Shown here: piece after piece, positions 1 to 8,018 of the stretch
Layout: every line of letters begins with the position of its first letter
How positions within the stretch are numbered: position 1 is the first letter of the stretch
NCBI RefSeq assembly: GCF_013179805.1
Contig: NZ_SRRZ01000095.1
Span: 1 to 29,909 of the forward strand
Source of the DNA: Microcoleus asticus IPMA8
GTDB taxonomy: Bacteria > Cyanobacteriota > Cyanobacteriia > Cyanobacteriales > Microcoleaceae
DNA length: 29,909 nt
Direction of reading: 5' to 3'
Position numbers and translations under genes: made by a program
Notes under the pieces: model-generated
The model's input: only the letters and a program-made list of their open reading frames with translations
What the model was told of the DNA's origin: nothing
Databases searched by the model: none

Positions 1-650
1 GGATGCTTTGAGGCTGAAAAGATAATATTTTTAATCTCTAATTCCATTTGATTTGCGTTCTCTCATATCGCTTTTAGTCTAAACTCCAGTTGTAAGGGAG
101 ACGGAGTGGCTAATCTTGAGGCAAATCTCGTAGCACGGGCGAGGGTGCTACGCCATCACCCCGAACTTTTGCACCAGTGCGATCGGCTACAATGTAACTC
201 GCCCGAACCAAACTAATACCGTGCTTGAAGACGAGTAGGATGCTTCTTTTATCTAATTAACTGCCGATATTGCTGTAGCAACTCAATAAATAAGCACAAC
301 AATAAGTAGTGTCAGTGGGAACTCAGTACAAGCAATTTCAAACCCCAATCCATAGCTTCTTGCCCTTTTGAATGACACAGTTAAGTTTAATTCTGCCCTC
401 TTACTTATCCGCGTCGCGCAAATCTTTAGCAGCAGATGTAAACTTTATTTATTTTTTTGTTCCGGAAAGCTACTTAGATGACATGATATACCTGTGCAGG
501 GTTCAGGCAAATTCGCGGATACTCGGGAACAGCAAGACCGTAACGCCCTGATGCGCCTTTTATGAAACAGAAGTTAATGGTTTGGGCTGTTAATTGAGGT
601 TTCGACCTGAGTCTGCACCAACAAATGTTAACAACAATCACGAGGAAACT
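1..650. other. Non-coding leader region, no supported gene
   Basis: No convincing gene is visible on either strand. The only clear structure is a hairpin with arms CGTAGCAC (129-136) and GTGCTACG (145-152), of a kind often dispersed between cyanobacterial genes. The last 200 bases are the leader of the SH3-protein gene at 651. I looked for a ydaO/c-di-AMP or other known riboswitch there and could not match a consensus. Confidence 0.5.
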
Positions 651-1049
651 ATGGAAGCACTAGCATTGAGCCACTCTTTTGTTGCTTATGAATCTCCAGA
701 GTCCGAACTTCAAGTCAAGTCCTTAGACGAGCTGGGCTTGAAAATTCCTAATTCTGCATGGATAGGCGTTGCAGGTATGGCAGTAGCCCTATCTGTTCTC
801 AGTGTCGGTGGCGAAGCCCAGGCAGCTTGCTACTCCCGCTGCGGCAAGAAAAGCCATCACGGCCATCACAGCTACGCCAAAGTTGTCACGAATGGCGGCC
901 GACTGAATATCCGCAACCGCCCCGATAGCTGTTCTCATGTAATCGGCAAGTTATATTATGGAGACCACATTAAATTGACCGGTCGTTACAAAAACGGCTG
1001 GGCCCAACTGAAAGGTGGTGGCTGGGTGTCTGCGTCCTGGCTCTCCTAA
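651..1049 (+). CDS. Exported SH3-domain (SH3b) protein
   Basis: Small protein of 132 residues. The C-terminal ~55 residues form a bacterial SH3 domain, with the pattern GGRLNIRNRPDS, then VIGKLYYGD, then GWAQLKGGGWVSASWL. Such domains usually bind cell-wall peptides. Residues ~36-58 are a hydrophobic segment ending in EAQA, a signal-peptidase-like site, so export is likely; about 35 polar residues precede it, which is long for a signal peptide. Just after the cleavage site comes a short Cys/His-rich stretch (CYSRCGKKSHHGHH). The start at 651 is chosen because GAGGAAAC lies immediately upstream; an in-frame TTG at 594 has no ribosome site. The gene is followed by a hairpin and is convergent with pyrB. 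Function beyond wall binding is unknown. Confidence 0.8.
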   Translation: MEALALSHSFVAYESPESELQVKSLDELGLKIPNSAWIGVAGMAVALSVLSVGGEAQAACYSRCGKKSHHGHHSYAKVVTNGGRLNIRNRPDSCSHVIGKLYYGDHIKLTGRYKNGWAQLKGGGWVSASWLS

Positions 1050-1088
1050 CTCTTAACTAGATCACTTTACATTTCTAGAAAGAGTTTT

Positions 1089-1125
1089 AATCGTTACCCG
1101 GCCATACTGGGTAACGATTATTTTA
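1089..1125 (+). terminator. Hairpin terminator after the SH3 gene
   Basis: An 11-bp perfect inverted repeat (AATCGTTACCC at 1089-1099, GGGTAACGATT at 1109-1119) with a 9-nt loop is followed by ATTTTAAAT on the plus strand. It lies 40 bases after the SH3 stop codon and between two convergent genes. The T-run is short, so termination strength is uncertain. Confidence 0.65.
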
Positions 1126-1187
1126 AATATGCGATCGATACCTGAAAATAATCGAATATCCGAAATTCATGACTAACAACTAACAGC

Positions 1188-2168
1188 CTAAACTTTACCG
1201 CCGCCGATCAGATAAAGTAATGCCATCCGCACCGCCACGCCGCTGGTAACTTGCTGAGAAATCAGGCTAAACTGGGCATCGTCCATCAAATCCGAACTAA
1301 TTTCCACGCCGCGGTTAACCGGGCCCGGGTGCAACACCTTCACATCCGGCTTGCAGAGTTTCAGCCGATCGCGCGTAATCCCGTACAAAGAATGATATTC
1401 TCGTAAGCTCGGCAGCAAATGCTCGCTCATCCGTTCCTTTTGCAGCCGCAAAGTCATCACAAAATCAGCATCGGTCAAAGCAGGTTCAAGATGCCAGTGC
1501 AAAAATAACTTGCCTTCCCTACCATCGCCACACTCAGCAAACAACATCGGCAGCAAAGTCGGCGGGCCTGCCAAATGAACCTCTGCCCCAGAAGCCGTGA
1601 GACTCCAAATATTAGACCTAGCCACCCGCGAATGCAAGATATCCCCCACCACAGCAATTTTTTTGCCCGCTAAAAGTTCCAGCCGCGGACTTTCGGTATC
1701 TAACAGACAACAGATAGTAAATAAGTCTAGCAAACCTTGCGACGGGTGTTCGTGCTGACCGTCTCCAGCATTGAGAACGCTGACTCTCGAACCCAAGCGA
1801 TCCATTTCCGAAGCAATCGTGCTGGGAACTCCAGCTTGTTCGTGCCGGATCACCATCAAATCCGTTCCCATCGCCAGATAAGTCTTAGCCGTATCCAGAA
1901 TAGTCTCTCCTTTCGTCAGAGAAGAACTTCCCGGGGTAAAATTTAGCGTATCCGCCGACAGACGCTTCGCTGCCAACTCAAAACTATTGCGAGTCCGGGT
2001 AGAAGGTTCAAAAAACAAATTCGCGACCACTTGACCCTGCAGGGCCGGCACTTTCTTCGTGCGGCGGCCGAGCACCTCCCGAAAACTGGCTGCTGTTTGC
2101 AGCACCGTATCGTATTCGTCGGAGGTAAAATCAGCCAGAGTGAGAATGTGTCGCCTTGTCCAAGTCAT
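1188..2168 (-). CDS. pyrB: Aspartate carbamoyltransferase, catalytic subunit
   Basis: Catalyses carbamoyl phosphate + L-aspartate to N-carbamoyl-L-aspartate, the committed step of de novo pyrimidine synthesis in the cytosol. The 326-residue length fits the catalytic chain. Visible family motifs are the carbamoyl-phosphate loop STRTR (residues 56-60, in FFEPSTRTRNSFE), the lysine loop around residue 86 (LTKGET), HPSQ (141-144) and the LHPGPVNRGVE segment near the C-terminus. No pyrI regulatory subunit or other pyr gene lies in the window. The ATG is preceded, at exactly 4 nt, by five tandem TCTAAAA heptamers instead of a recognisable Shine-Dalgarno site. The gene is convergent with the SH3 gene. 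Confidence 0.96.
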   Translation of the reverse strand: MTWTRRHILTLADFTSDEYDTVLQTAASFREVLGRRTKKVPALQGQVVANLFFEPSTRTRNSFELAAKRLSADTLNFTPGSSSLTKGETILDTAKTYLAMGTDLMVIRHEQAGVPSTIASEMDRLGSRVSVLNAGDGQHEHPSQGLLDLFTICCLLDTESPRLELLAGKKIAVVGDILHSRVARSNIWSLTASGAEVHLAGPPTLLPMLFAECGDGREGKLFLHWHLEPALTDADFVMTLRLQKERMSEHLLPSLREYHSLYGITRDRLKLCKPDVKVLHPGPVNRGVEISSDLMDDAQFSLISQQVTSGVAVRMALLYLIGGGKV

Positions 2169-2172
2169 ACAA

Positions 2173-2207
2173 TTTTAGATTTTAGATTTTAGATTTTAGA
2201 TTTTAGA
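2173..2207 (-). repeat. (TCTAAAA)5 array abutting the pyrB start
   Basis: Five perfect tandem heptamers, TTTTAGA on the plus strand and TCTAAAA on the pyrB coding strand, end 4 nt (TTGT) before the pyrB ATG. The same arrangement, with the same orientation and 4-nt spacer, occurs before recJ (10574-10601) and before the small gene at 28428 (28396-28423). Confidence 0.97.
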
Positions 2208-2813
2208 TTTACTGAATCAAGACGGACGATGGGTTTTGGAACTTGCCTGCAGGGCCGCGTGGGGCAGCCTAGAATGTTCGATCGACCTGACGGGCATTCC
2301 GATCAACAGTATCCAACAAATTTTGACCGCGTTTGCGGTCAGTAGAGTTATAATTAGTTTATGCAGATCAGACCCCACTCTCACACCAAACCGAGCGTTA
2401 AAGGTGGAACAGGTACGGTAGAGCTGCCCCAAATCTGAAATTAGGCTTTCGCAAGCGTTCGAGCAGTAGTTGCAGTTTCTCGCTTTCCTGTGTCTTGTTA
2501 AAAACAAGCCGAACGCAGCCCTTGCATCTGCCACTTGCGTGCAAACAATCGAGGTGGCAAACCTCCGACCGCCGATCGACAGCATATAGCGGGACATTTT
2601 AAAGATGATTAATTCTTTGAAGTCGGTCTTGACTCTTCAGTCCTGCTTATAGCCCCTTGTCAAAACGAACAGTGTTAAGATACAAGTTGAATATGTAGCT
2701 TCCCGACAAAAATCTACACGTATCTTGGCGAGACTGTTCTTGGCGAAACTGCGGTAAAAAGTGAGAGCTGGGAAGTGGTAATTACACAAGATTTAAACAA
2801 TTCAAGAGGTATT
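2208..2813. other. 600-bp intergenic region with hairpins; possible structured RNA
   Basis: Open frames here (126 codons on minus, 61 on plus) have no recognisable family or good ribosome site, and I do not call them genes. Structure is present: a 7-bp stem TGACCGC/GCGGTCA (2324-2341), a TATAAT-like hexamer (2349-2354), CTTGTT/AACAAG with a 3-nt loop (2494-2508) and GAGGT/ACCTC near 2551-2565. Together these hint at a plus-strand structured transcript, but I could not match 6S, SRP, RNase P, tmRNA or Yfr families. A 14-bp direct repeat TCTTGGCGARACTG (2723-2736 and 2738-2751) lies just upstream of the next gene. Confidence 0.35.
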
Positions 2814-3032
2814 ATGAGCCAGCAGGTTATACAGCCGATGGTTAAGTTCCAGCGTCAGGTGCATTCTCTCGTCACGTCTGACATTATCAAGCCGACAGAC
2901 AGCATTTGGAAAATTGCTCTGCTTTACGGCGACGAATGGCCGTACTGGAAACAGCAATTGCTAGAGTTTGATTTTTCTATGCAAGACCCCGTGAGCGAGT
3001 TGATAGCTGTAGAAGCTTGGGACGAGGAATAA
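2814..3032 (+). CDS. Small conserved cyanobacterial protein, DUF4327-like
   Basis: The 72-residue soluble protein MSQQVIQPMVKFQRQVHSL... contains KPTDSIWKIALLYGDEWPYWK and ends in an acidic EAWDEE. From memory this matches the DUF4327 family, which is restricted to cyanobacteria and has no established function. The ATG at 2814 is preferred because AAGAGGT precedes it and the family begins with a short segment before the conserved MVKFQRQV; an upstream GTG at 2775 would add 13 residues without a ribosome site. A direct repeat (TCTTGGCGARACTG twice, 2723-2751) sits 60-90 bases upstream and could be part of the promoter. The family assignment is moderately certain; the gene itself is likely. Confidence 0.7.
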   Translation: MSQQVIQPMVKFQRQVHSLVTSDIIKPTDSIWKIALLYGDEWPYWKQQLLEFDFSMQDPVSELIAVEAWDEE

Positions 3033-3114
3033 CAGAGGAGACGGAGGACTGGGCTGTCGGAGAGAAATTCCGAGGCGATTGGGTAAAGTTTCTTTCATAA
3101 ATTTCCGTTGCTAG

Positions 3115-3184
3115 CTTCTTCCCTCTTCCCTCTTCCTAATGGCTTCTGACCTTTGACTTTTGACTTCTAACTTCTGACTTCTAT
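3115..3184. repeat. Degenerate heptamer-phased tract between convergent genes
   Basis: Ten consecutive 7-base units in register run from 3115 to 3184: CTTCTTC, CCTCTTC twice, CTAATGG, CTTCTGA, CCTTTGA, CTTTTGA, CTTCTAA, CTTCTGA, CTTCTAT. Read on the minus strand this is the AGAAGTC-type heptamer repeat common between genes in filamentous cyanobacteria. It ends at the stop codon of the kinase gene. Confidence 0.8.
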
Positions 3185-4425
3185 TAAAGGGAAGCGGCTA
3201 AAGCTCGAGCTAATTGTTGAGCAGTTTGAAAGCGATCCCCAGGCTTAGTTGCCGTGGTTCGCAAAATGGTTTCTCGCAGTTTGGGGGCGATGGTCGGAAT
3301 ATTTTCGAGCTTAAACCCGTAACCTCCAGCTATTTTCCCGTAAAAGTTTTGAGGGCTTTGGGCCGTCAGCAAAAAAATCAAAGTAGGCCCAATAGCATAT
3401 AAATCCGACTGAGGTAGAGGCTGTCCCCGGTCTTGTTCTGGTGCGGTGTAGCCTTCAACCCCGATACGAGTGCCCGGAGGAGTGCCGATTTCTTTAACGG
3501 CGCCAAAATCCAGCAGTGTAATGCAATTGTCGCGGTGGCGCACCAGCAAATTAGCAGGTTTAATATCCCGGTGGACGATCGGGGGTTTTTGAGAGTGAAT
3601 GTAGTCCAAAACTTCACAGGTTTGGATCATCCACTCTATTGCTTGTTGGGGAGCAACAGGTCCGCGGTTGTAGATGCGTTTTTCTAAATCCTCGCCGTGG
3701 AGCATTTCCATCACCAAGTATTTTTTGCCCCCTTCCACAAAAAAGTCAAAAAACTGAGGAATTCCCGGGTGGTGGAGGGCCTTGAGAGTTTTAGCTTCAC
3801 GTTCAAACAGTTCTTGAGCTTTGGCGATTTGAGCCATATCAGCATTCATTTCCTTGAGAACTACCAGAGATGCTGCGGGGGCACTTCCGGGTTGTTGAGC
3901 TTTGGCTTTCTCTCGATCCCAGGCTAAAGTCGTTGTCCCCATACCGCCTTGGCCCAAAGTTCTCAACACTTGGTAGTGACGGACTGTGCGATCGACTTTT
4001 ATCGGTTCCCCGCAGTGGATGCAGAATAAATTCCCCGGCGGGTTTCCCCCGTGGGTACACCTCGGGGCGGCGAGATTGACGGTGGGCTTCGCCTCAATTT
4101 GGCCGCCGACTTCAATAGTAATAACTTGGAAATACAGAATTGGGCCGCCCCGCGCCAACTGGATCAGGGCACCGTCGGATATCCAACCCTGAGACATGAG
4201 AATACCGTTAACCAAAGTGCCATTTGTCCCGGAATTGACTAAGTACCACTGACTGGACGTGCCGCTATTAACTCTTTGCAATTCGAGATGCTGCCGCGAC
4301 ACTAGAGCATTGGGGATCACAACGTGATTTTCTGGAGAGCGGCCGATGCGAATAATGGATTCGCTCTGGAAACTCCACTGTTGCAGGGGGGTCTGTTTTT
4401 CTGGATCTAAAAGAGTCAGCAGCAT
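3184..4425 (-). CDS. FHA domain - zinc ribbon - Ser/Thr protein kinase
   Basis: A 413-residue cytosolic kinase. Residues ~1-105 form a forkhead-associated domain (RIGRS 26-30, SRQH 43-46, N-G-T 68-70), which reads phosphothreonine. Residues 123-139 form a small zinc-ribbon-like knuckle (Cys123, His125, Cys135, Cys138). Residues ~150-413 are a Hanks-type kinase: glycine loop GQGGMG (158-163), lysine 191 in VVLKE, Glu210, HRDIKPAN (285-292), DFG (306-308), APE (328-330). All catalytic residues are present, so activity is expected. There is no membrane segment or PASTA/WD repeat. The next gene on the same strand upstream is a zinc-ribbon PP2C phosphatase, a likely functional opponent, although 814 bases separate them. 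Substrate unknown. Confidence 0.93.
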   Translation of the reverse strand: MLLTLLDPEKQTPLQQWSFQSESIIRIGRSPENHVVIPNALVSRQHLELQRVNSGTSSQWYLVNSGTNGTLVNGILMSQGWISDGALIQLARGGPILYFQVITIEVGGQIEAKPTVNLAAPRCTHGGNPPGNLFCIHCGEPIKVDRTVRHYQVLRTLGQGGMGTTTLAWDREKAKAQQPGSAPAASLVVLKEMNADMAQIAKAQELFEREAKTLKALHHPGIPQFFDFFVEGGKKYLVMEMLHGEDLEKRIYNRGPVAPQQAIEWMIQTCEVLDYIHSQKPPIVHRDIKPANLLVRHRDNCITLLDFGAVKEIGTPPGTRIGVEGYTAPEQDRGQPLPQSDLYAIGPTLIFLLTAQSPQNFYGKIAGGYGFKLENIPTIAPKLRETILRTTATKPGDRFQTAQQLARALAASL

Positions 4426-5239
4426 TTTCGATTGATGTGGTTGAACTCCCTGATTTGGCAGTGAGAGTTGGCGGGAATTTATAGATTTGGAGCCTAGGGC
4501 TTTGAAAAATTAGGAATTAAAAATTACTTATGAGCTGCACAGGTTAGTTTCACGAAAACTTTATAATATCCTGATTATGATTACAGATTCCATAAACAAT
4601 TAATTTATCAATAGTTTTTTGGGAACAATTATCTGTAAAATTTTTGAGAGGTCGATCGCTCCTCAAAACATACTCGATCGATTTAACACTTGAAACTACA
4701 AAAAGTAGGTAAACAATCGCTAAACTTTTAGGTAAATTGGCTGTAGCAGCAGGTTGTGATTTACGCCCCACATCTTTATGTAGGGCGGGCAATTCCCGCC
4801 TAAGCCACATTGCCCCGAGAGCGATCGGGTATAAAATAGATTTCGCATCAGCCCCCCTGCTGCCTCACTTCATTTTAGTTTATTTTTTGTTGATTAGACT
4901 AACTCTTTCTGTAGGTAAACGCTCTTTCAGCTAGGATGAATTCACTCACTATCAAGCCTGTTTTTTCCCCAGATTCCCTGAACAGACTATCAAAATTCAA
5001 GCTACTGATAAATGGTGTACCCTCAACAGCTTTTCTGCAATCGTATGGGGACTGCAATCAGTTTTTGAGCAATCAAACAGAAGCTATTTCAACACCGGAT
5101 TCCTAATAGTAGAGCGAGCAGTAAAGCCTTGCCCGGAAACAGCCGAAGCTGTATCTTTTCTCTGCAACAATTGCAGGTTTAACCCAGGCAGTCGCGAGGG
5201 AAAGGCGGCGCCTTTGAAAAAGTTGGCAGCATCGAAAGT
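4426..5239. other. 814-bp intergenic region, no confident gene
   Basis: Open frames here are AT-rich and show no family features. A 57-codon frame starting at ATG 4936 and ending at 5106 (MNSLTIKPVF...) has no usable ribosome site and is left uncalled. A dispersed-type hairpin GGCGGG-CAATT-CCCGCC occupies 4784-4800. The region presumably contains the promoter of the kinase gene and the terminator of the phosphatase gene. Confidence 0.5.
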
Positions 5240-7537
5240 CTAAAATCGAAATGCGCCTACCTGCGCCCGAATGATAATTGCCGTGATATTGTCGTGACCG
5301 TTGCGTTTGTTGCCGAGTTCAATCAACTCGGCAACTCCCTGGTCGAGATCGGCTTGGGGATTGAAGAGGGGTTCGAGAGTGTTCTGCCAGTGAGTTTCCA
5401 ACAAATCATTATCTGTCAGGCCGTCGGAAGCCAAAATTAATAAGGTATCTTCGCACAAGTCTAAAAACTGCACCTCAGGCTTGATAAAATTACTGTCTCG
5501 CGGGCCGATGGCTTGAGTTAGTTGATAGGCGTCGGGACGGGCGTAAGCAGTTTCCGGGTCAACCCCGCGCTTAATTTCGCGCTGCCCTACTTCGTGGTCT
5601 GAGGTGATTTTTTCTAGGGTCTGTCCCTTTCTCAGTCGGTAGAGGCGGCTGTCGCCGACGTGGGCAACGGCGAATTGGGTGTCTTGAACTAAGACTGCTA
5701 CTAGAGTTGTACCCATGCGGGCGCTGCCGGAGCGTCCGTCCTTTTGATTGATTTCAAAGATGGCTTTATTGGCTAGCAGCACTCCCTCGCGAATGGTGTC
5801 TGCCGGAGGAAGTTGATTTTCCCAAGTGCTTTGAAAGAATTCTCTGAGGGTTTCAGCGGCTAGTTGACTGGCTATTTCTCCGCTGTCGTGTCCGCCCATG
5901 CCGTCGCAGAGAATGTAAAGCCCTTTGGTTTGAAAGATGCGACCGAAGGAGCTTTCGAGTTTGTTGAGCTGAGTCCAAATGCTGAAGAAGTCTTCGTTGT
6001 GGTCGCGCGTGCGGCCCACATCGGTGAGGCCTGCGTCTTCTAAGCTGTAAATCTGGAGTGGCATGGGCTGGGTTAAGACCTCGCCAACGTCGGGGGAGGA
6101 ATCGTCGAGGCTGCGGTAATGCCTGCGTGTCGGGGTTGAGCTTGGTGAAGGTGGGGATTGGAGTTCGAGGGGAACTGTTTCTAAGCGCGATCGCAATTCT
6201 TCGATTGTGTTAATCTCGCCTCTGTACATTTGTTGCAGCAGTTCGAGCAATGCGCCACACTGAGTGCGATCGGACTGGCTAAATATTACCTGCCACAGTT
6301 GCCCCAAATCTACCAGTTGCAGGTTTGAGCCGGCGAGTTCGGGATAGAGGTATTGCAGCCGCAAAGAAGCCAAGGAAAAGGAAGAGTCGGGGTTGACTCG
6401 TAAATTTGTCAGTTCCAACAAGCTTTGCCGACAGCGCCAGGGTTCTAGGGCAGCCCACAGTTCTGTCATTTCGTGCAGCCAGTATAAAATTTGCTGGGTG
6501 GAAGTTTCGGGTTGATTCCACCGTTCTACCAGCAGAGGCCATTGAGAGCAGTCTTCTAGCAGCAGCACAGCCTGTTCGTTGTCTGACCAGCTATCGTGAA
6601 TGACTGGCAGGTTTTGAGAGAATTGCCACCGGAGTGCCAGATAAGGTTCAGCTATGCCTTGGCAAAGCTCTGCTAAGGCGGTATTTGTCGAATTTTCTCC
6701 GCCGATTGCTGGGGTGTAGGGGGACGTTCGTCTGGCGACGCTGGCAGAGTTGGCTGCTAGCATGGCTTTGAGGGGTGACATTTCCAGCGGCTGACAGTCC
6801 AATACTGTTACTGCTACTGTGTCTGAGAGTTTTCTCGGCGGCACTGTTTCTAGGAGTTGGTAGCGCTGCTGAGTGTCTAAATAAGCTCCTGCTTGCTGGG
6901 AAGGGATTAAATATTCTGAATTGGGGGCGGGGAATTCTGGAGATTGGGGAGAGATGTCAGCTATGTTTGGGCTGTCGGGGTTATCTATTGCTTCGTGGAT
7001 TTGTTTAGGCTGTGGTGCTGTTGTAAGATTGCGCTCGGATGGGGTTATTTCGCGCTCTGGTGCTGTAGTAGAGCATTTTTCGGTTGTTGGAAAGGATGCT
7101 GGTGCGATCGCCCCCACGGCTACCACAGCGTCCATTTCTGGGCTGCTGAATTCGCCGTCGCTTGGCTGTGGAGAAGTTGGTGCGACTGCTGTTCGGGGTT
7201 CGGCTGGGGTGGTTATGTCTGTTTTAATCGCGTCTGTGATGGGTTCAGGAGAGTTTTGGGGCGATGCGATTTCTGGAACTATGTCTGGTTTTTGCGGAAA
7301 CTCGGCTGGGGGTAGGGTTGACTCGTCTAGCTCGACTGCTGGAAAATTCGATCGACCGCAGATAATGGCCCGCCACACTTGACCTGTTGTGACGCCGCAA
7401 TTCTGACATTGTTTGGCGCTAAAAGCTACTTGGGCACCGCATTCGTGGCAAGGTTTGTAAATTAGGGAAGTTCCGCACTGTTGACAAAACTTGTTTGGAG
7501 CGGGATTTTCAAATTGGCAGCGGGGACAGAGGAGCAT
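5240..7537 (-). CDS. Zinc-ribbon PP2C-type Ser/Thr phosphatase with degenerate kinase-like middle
   Basis: A 765-residue protein. Residues 4-48 carry two CxxC...CxxC zinc ribbons (CPRCQF...CQQCG; CHECG...CQNCG). Residues ~65-235 are a Pro/Ser/Thr-rich linker. Residues ~235-440 resemble the degenerate kinase-fold region seen in some cyanobacterial PP2C proteins, with no HRD or DFG (my inference). Residues ~501-760 are a complete PP2C domain: RDHNED (511-516), DGMGGHDSGE (545-554), MGTTLVAV (608-615), HVGDSRLYR (626-634), DGLTDND (705-711), GHDN (747-750). The metal-binding aspartates are present, so it should dephosphorylate Ser/Thr in a Mn/Mg-dependent way. It probably opposes the FHA kinase downstream on the same strand. 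No membrane segment was seen. Confidence 0.93.
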   Translation of the reverse strand: MLLCPRCQFENPAPNKFCQQCGTSLIYKPCHECGAQVAFSAKQCQNCGVTTGQVWRAIICGRSNFPAVELDESTLPPAEFPQKPDIVPEIASPQNSPEPITDAIKTDITTPAEPRTAVAPTSPQPSDGEFSSPEMDAVVAVGAIAPASFPTTEKCSTTAPEREITPSERNLTTAPQPKQIHEAIDNPDSPNIADISPQSPEFPAPNSEYLIPSQQAGAYLDTQQRYQLLETVPPRKLSDTVAVTVLDCQPLEMSPLKAMLAANSASVARRTSPYTPAIGGENSTNTALAELCQGIAEPYLALRWQFSQNLPVIHDSWSDNEQAVLLLEDCSQWPLLVERWNQPETSTQQILYWLHEMTELWAALEPWRCRQSLLELTNLRVNPDSSFSLASLRLQYLYPELAGSNLQLVDLGQLWQVIFSQSDRTQCGALLELLQQMYRGEINTIEELRSRLETVPLELQSPPSPSSTPTRRHYRSLDDSSPDVGEVLTQPMPLQIYSLEDAGLTDVGRTRDHNEDFFSIWTQLNKLESSFGRIFQTKGLYILCDGMGGHDSGEIASQLAAETLREFFQSTWENQLPPADTIREGVLLANKAIFEINQKDGRSGSARMGTTLVAVLVQDTQFAVAHVGDSRLYRLRKGQTLEKITSDHEVGQREIKRGVDPETAYARPDAYQLTQAIGPRDSNFIKPEVQFLDLCEDTLLILASDGLTDNDLLETHWQNTLEPLFNPQADLDQGVAELIELGNKRNGHDNITAIIIRAQVGAFRF

Positions 7538-8013
7538 AGGGGTTTTAAATTGGAGATTGGCTATAGAGTTTGGCGGTGGGGAGTTTTAGGTTTTGGCCTG
7601 TGAGTTAGGAGTTATGAGTTTTGGGCCTGACTCGCAACGGATAACTCTCATGGCCCTATGCCTTATTTTATCGGGATGAATTGAGAACTAAGATATTTCT
7701 TAGAACTGAGATGTTGCATCCGTGTCAGGAATAGACCCAACCAGATCCGCAAAAACCTGTCTCGCTTCACAGGCCAAAAAGCCCGCCCCACTGGCGGCAA
7801 GAGCGTGCGGGCCCCACAAGAAAAGTTATCTCGTAAGTGGAACTGGCATCCTGCCTATGCTTAACAATGGTGGCAGATATCAGTTAAAACTCATATGTTT
7901 TACCATTCTCTATAATTCTTTCAGGGCGGGCTCGCGTGTCCACCCCACAAGAAAATTCATCTGTTGTGGAACAGGCCGTCCAACTTGTTCTCAAGAATGG
8001 TGCTAGATATCAG
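7538..8013. other. Intergenic region with heptamer-like and duplicated repeats
   Basis: No gene is supported. It starts with a short GAGTTNN heptamer run (7602-7622), followed by the two-copy repeat annotated separately (7812-8018). The promoter of the PP2C gene should lie at the right of its start, around 7540-7700, but no clear -35/-10 pair was found. Confidence 0.5.
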
Positions 8014-8018
8014 TTAAA
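7812..8018. repeat. Two diverged copies of an ~78-bp repeat, 130 bp apart, touching the recJ stop
   Basis: CCCCACAAGAAAA occurs at 7812-7824 and 7943-7955, and AGATATCAGTTAAAA at 7875-7889 and 8005-8019, each pair 130-131 bp apart with a diverged TGTGGAAC/GGCAT core between. The second copy of the shared 3' block contains the recJ stop codon (8014-8016). The core resembles the TTGTGGAACAGGC palindrome family at 18494-18558. Confidence 0.75.

Noticed and set aside
434..650. Riboswitch (ydaO-like) before the SH3 gene
   Set aside because: Suggested by the SH3 product, but none of the conserved GGGGAAC/GGGUGAAU blocks could be found.
2323..2354. TTGACC...TATAAT promoter
   Set aside because: The spacer is 20 nt, longer than a normal sigma-70 spacing; kept only as a weak hint.
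2361..2420. Yfr1 small RNA, from the CCACTCTCACACC stretch
   Set aside because: The Yfr1 core as I recall it is ACTCCTCACAC; this differs by a missing base and lacks the flanking stems.
2217..2597. 126-codon minus-strand ORF
   Set aside because: No family features, no good ribosome site, overlaps a plus-strand ORF, and is cut by hairpins; probably non-coding or an RNA.
4550..4934. Short ORFs on both strands between kinase and phosphatase
   Set aside because: AT-rich, no motifs, mutually overlapping, no Shine-Dalgarno site.
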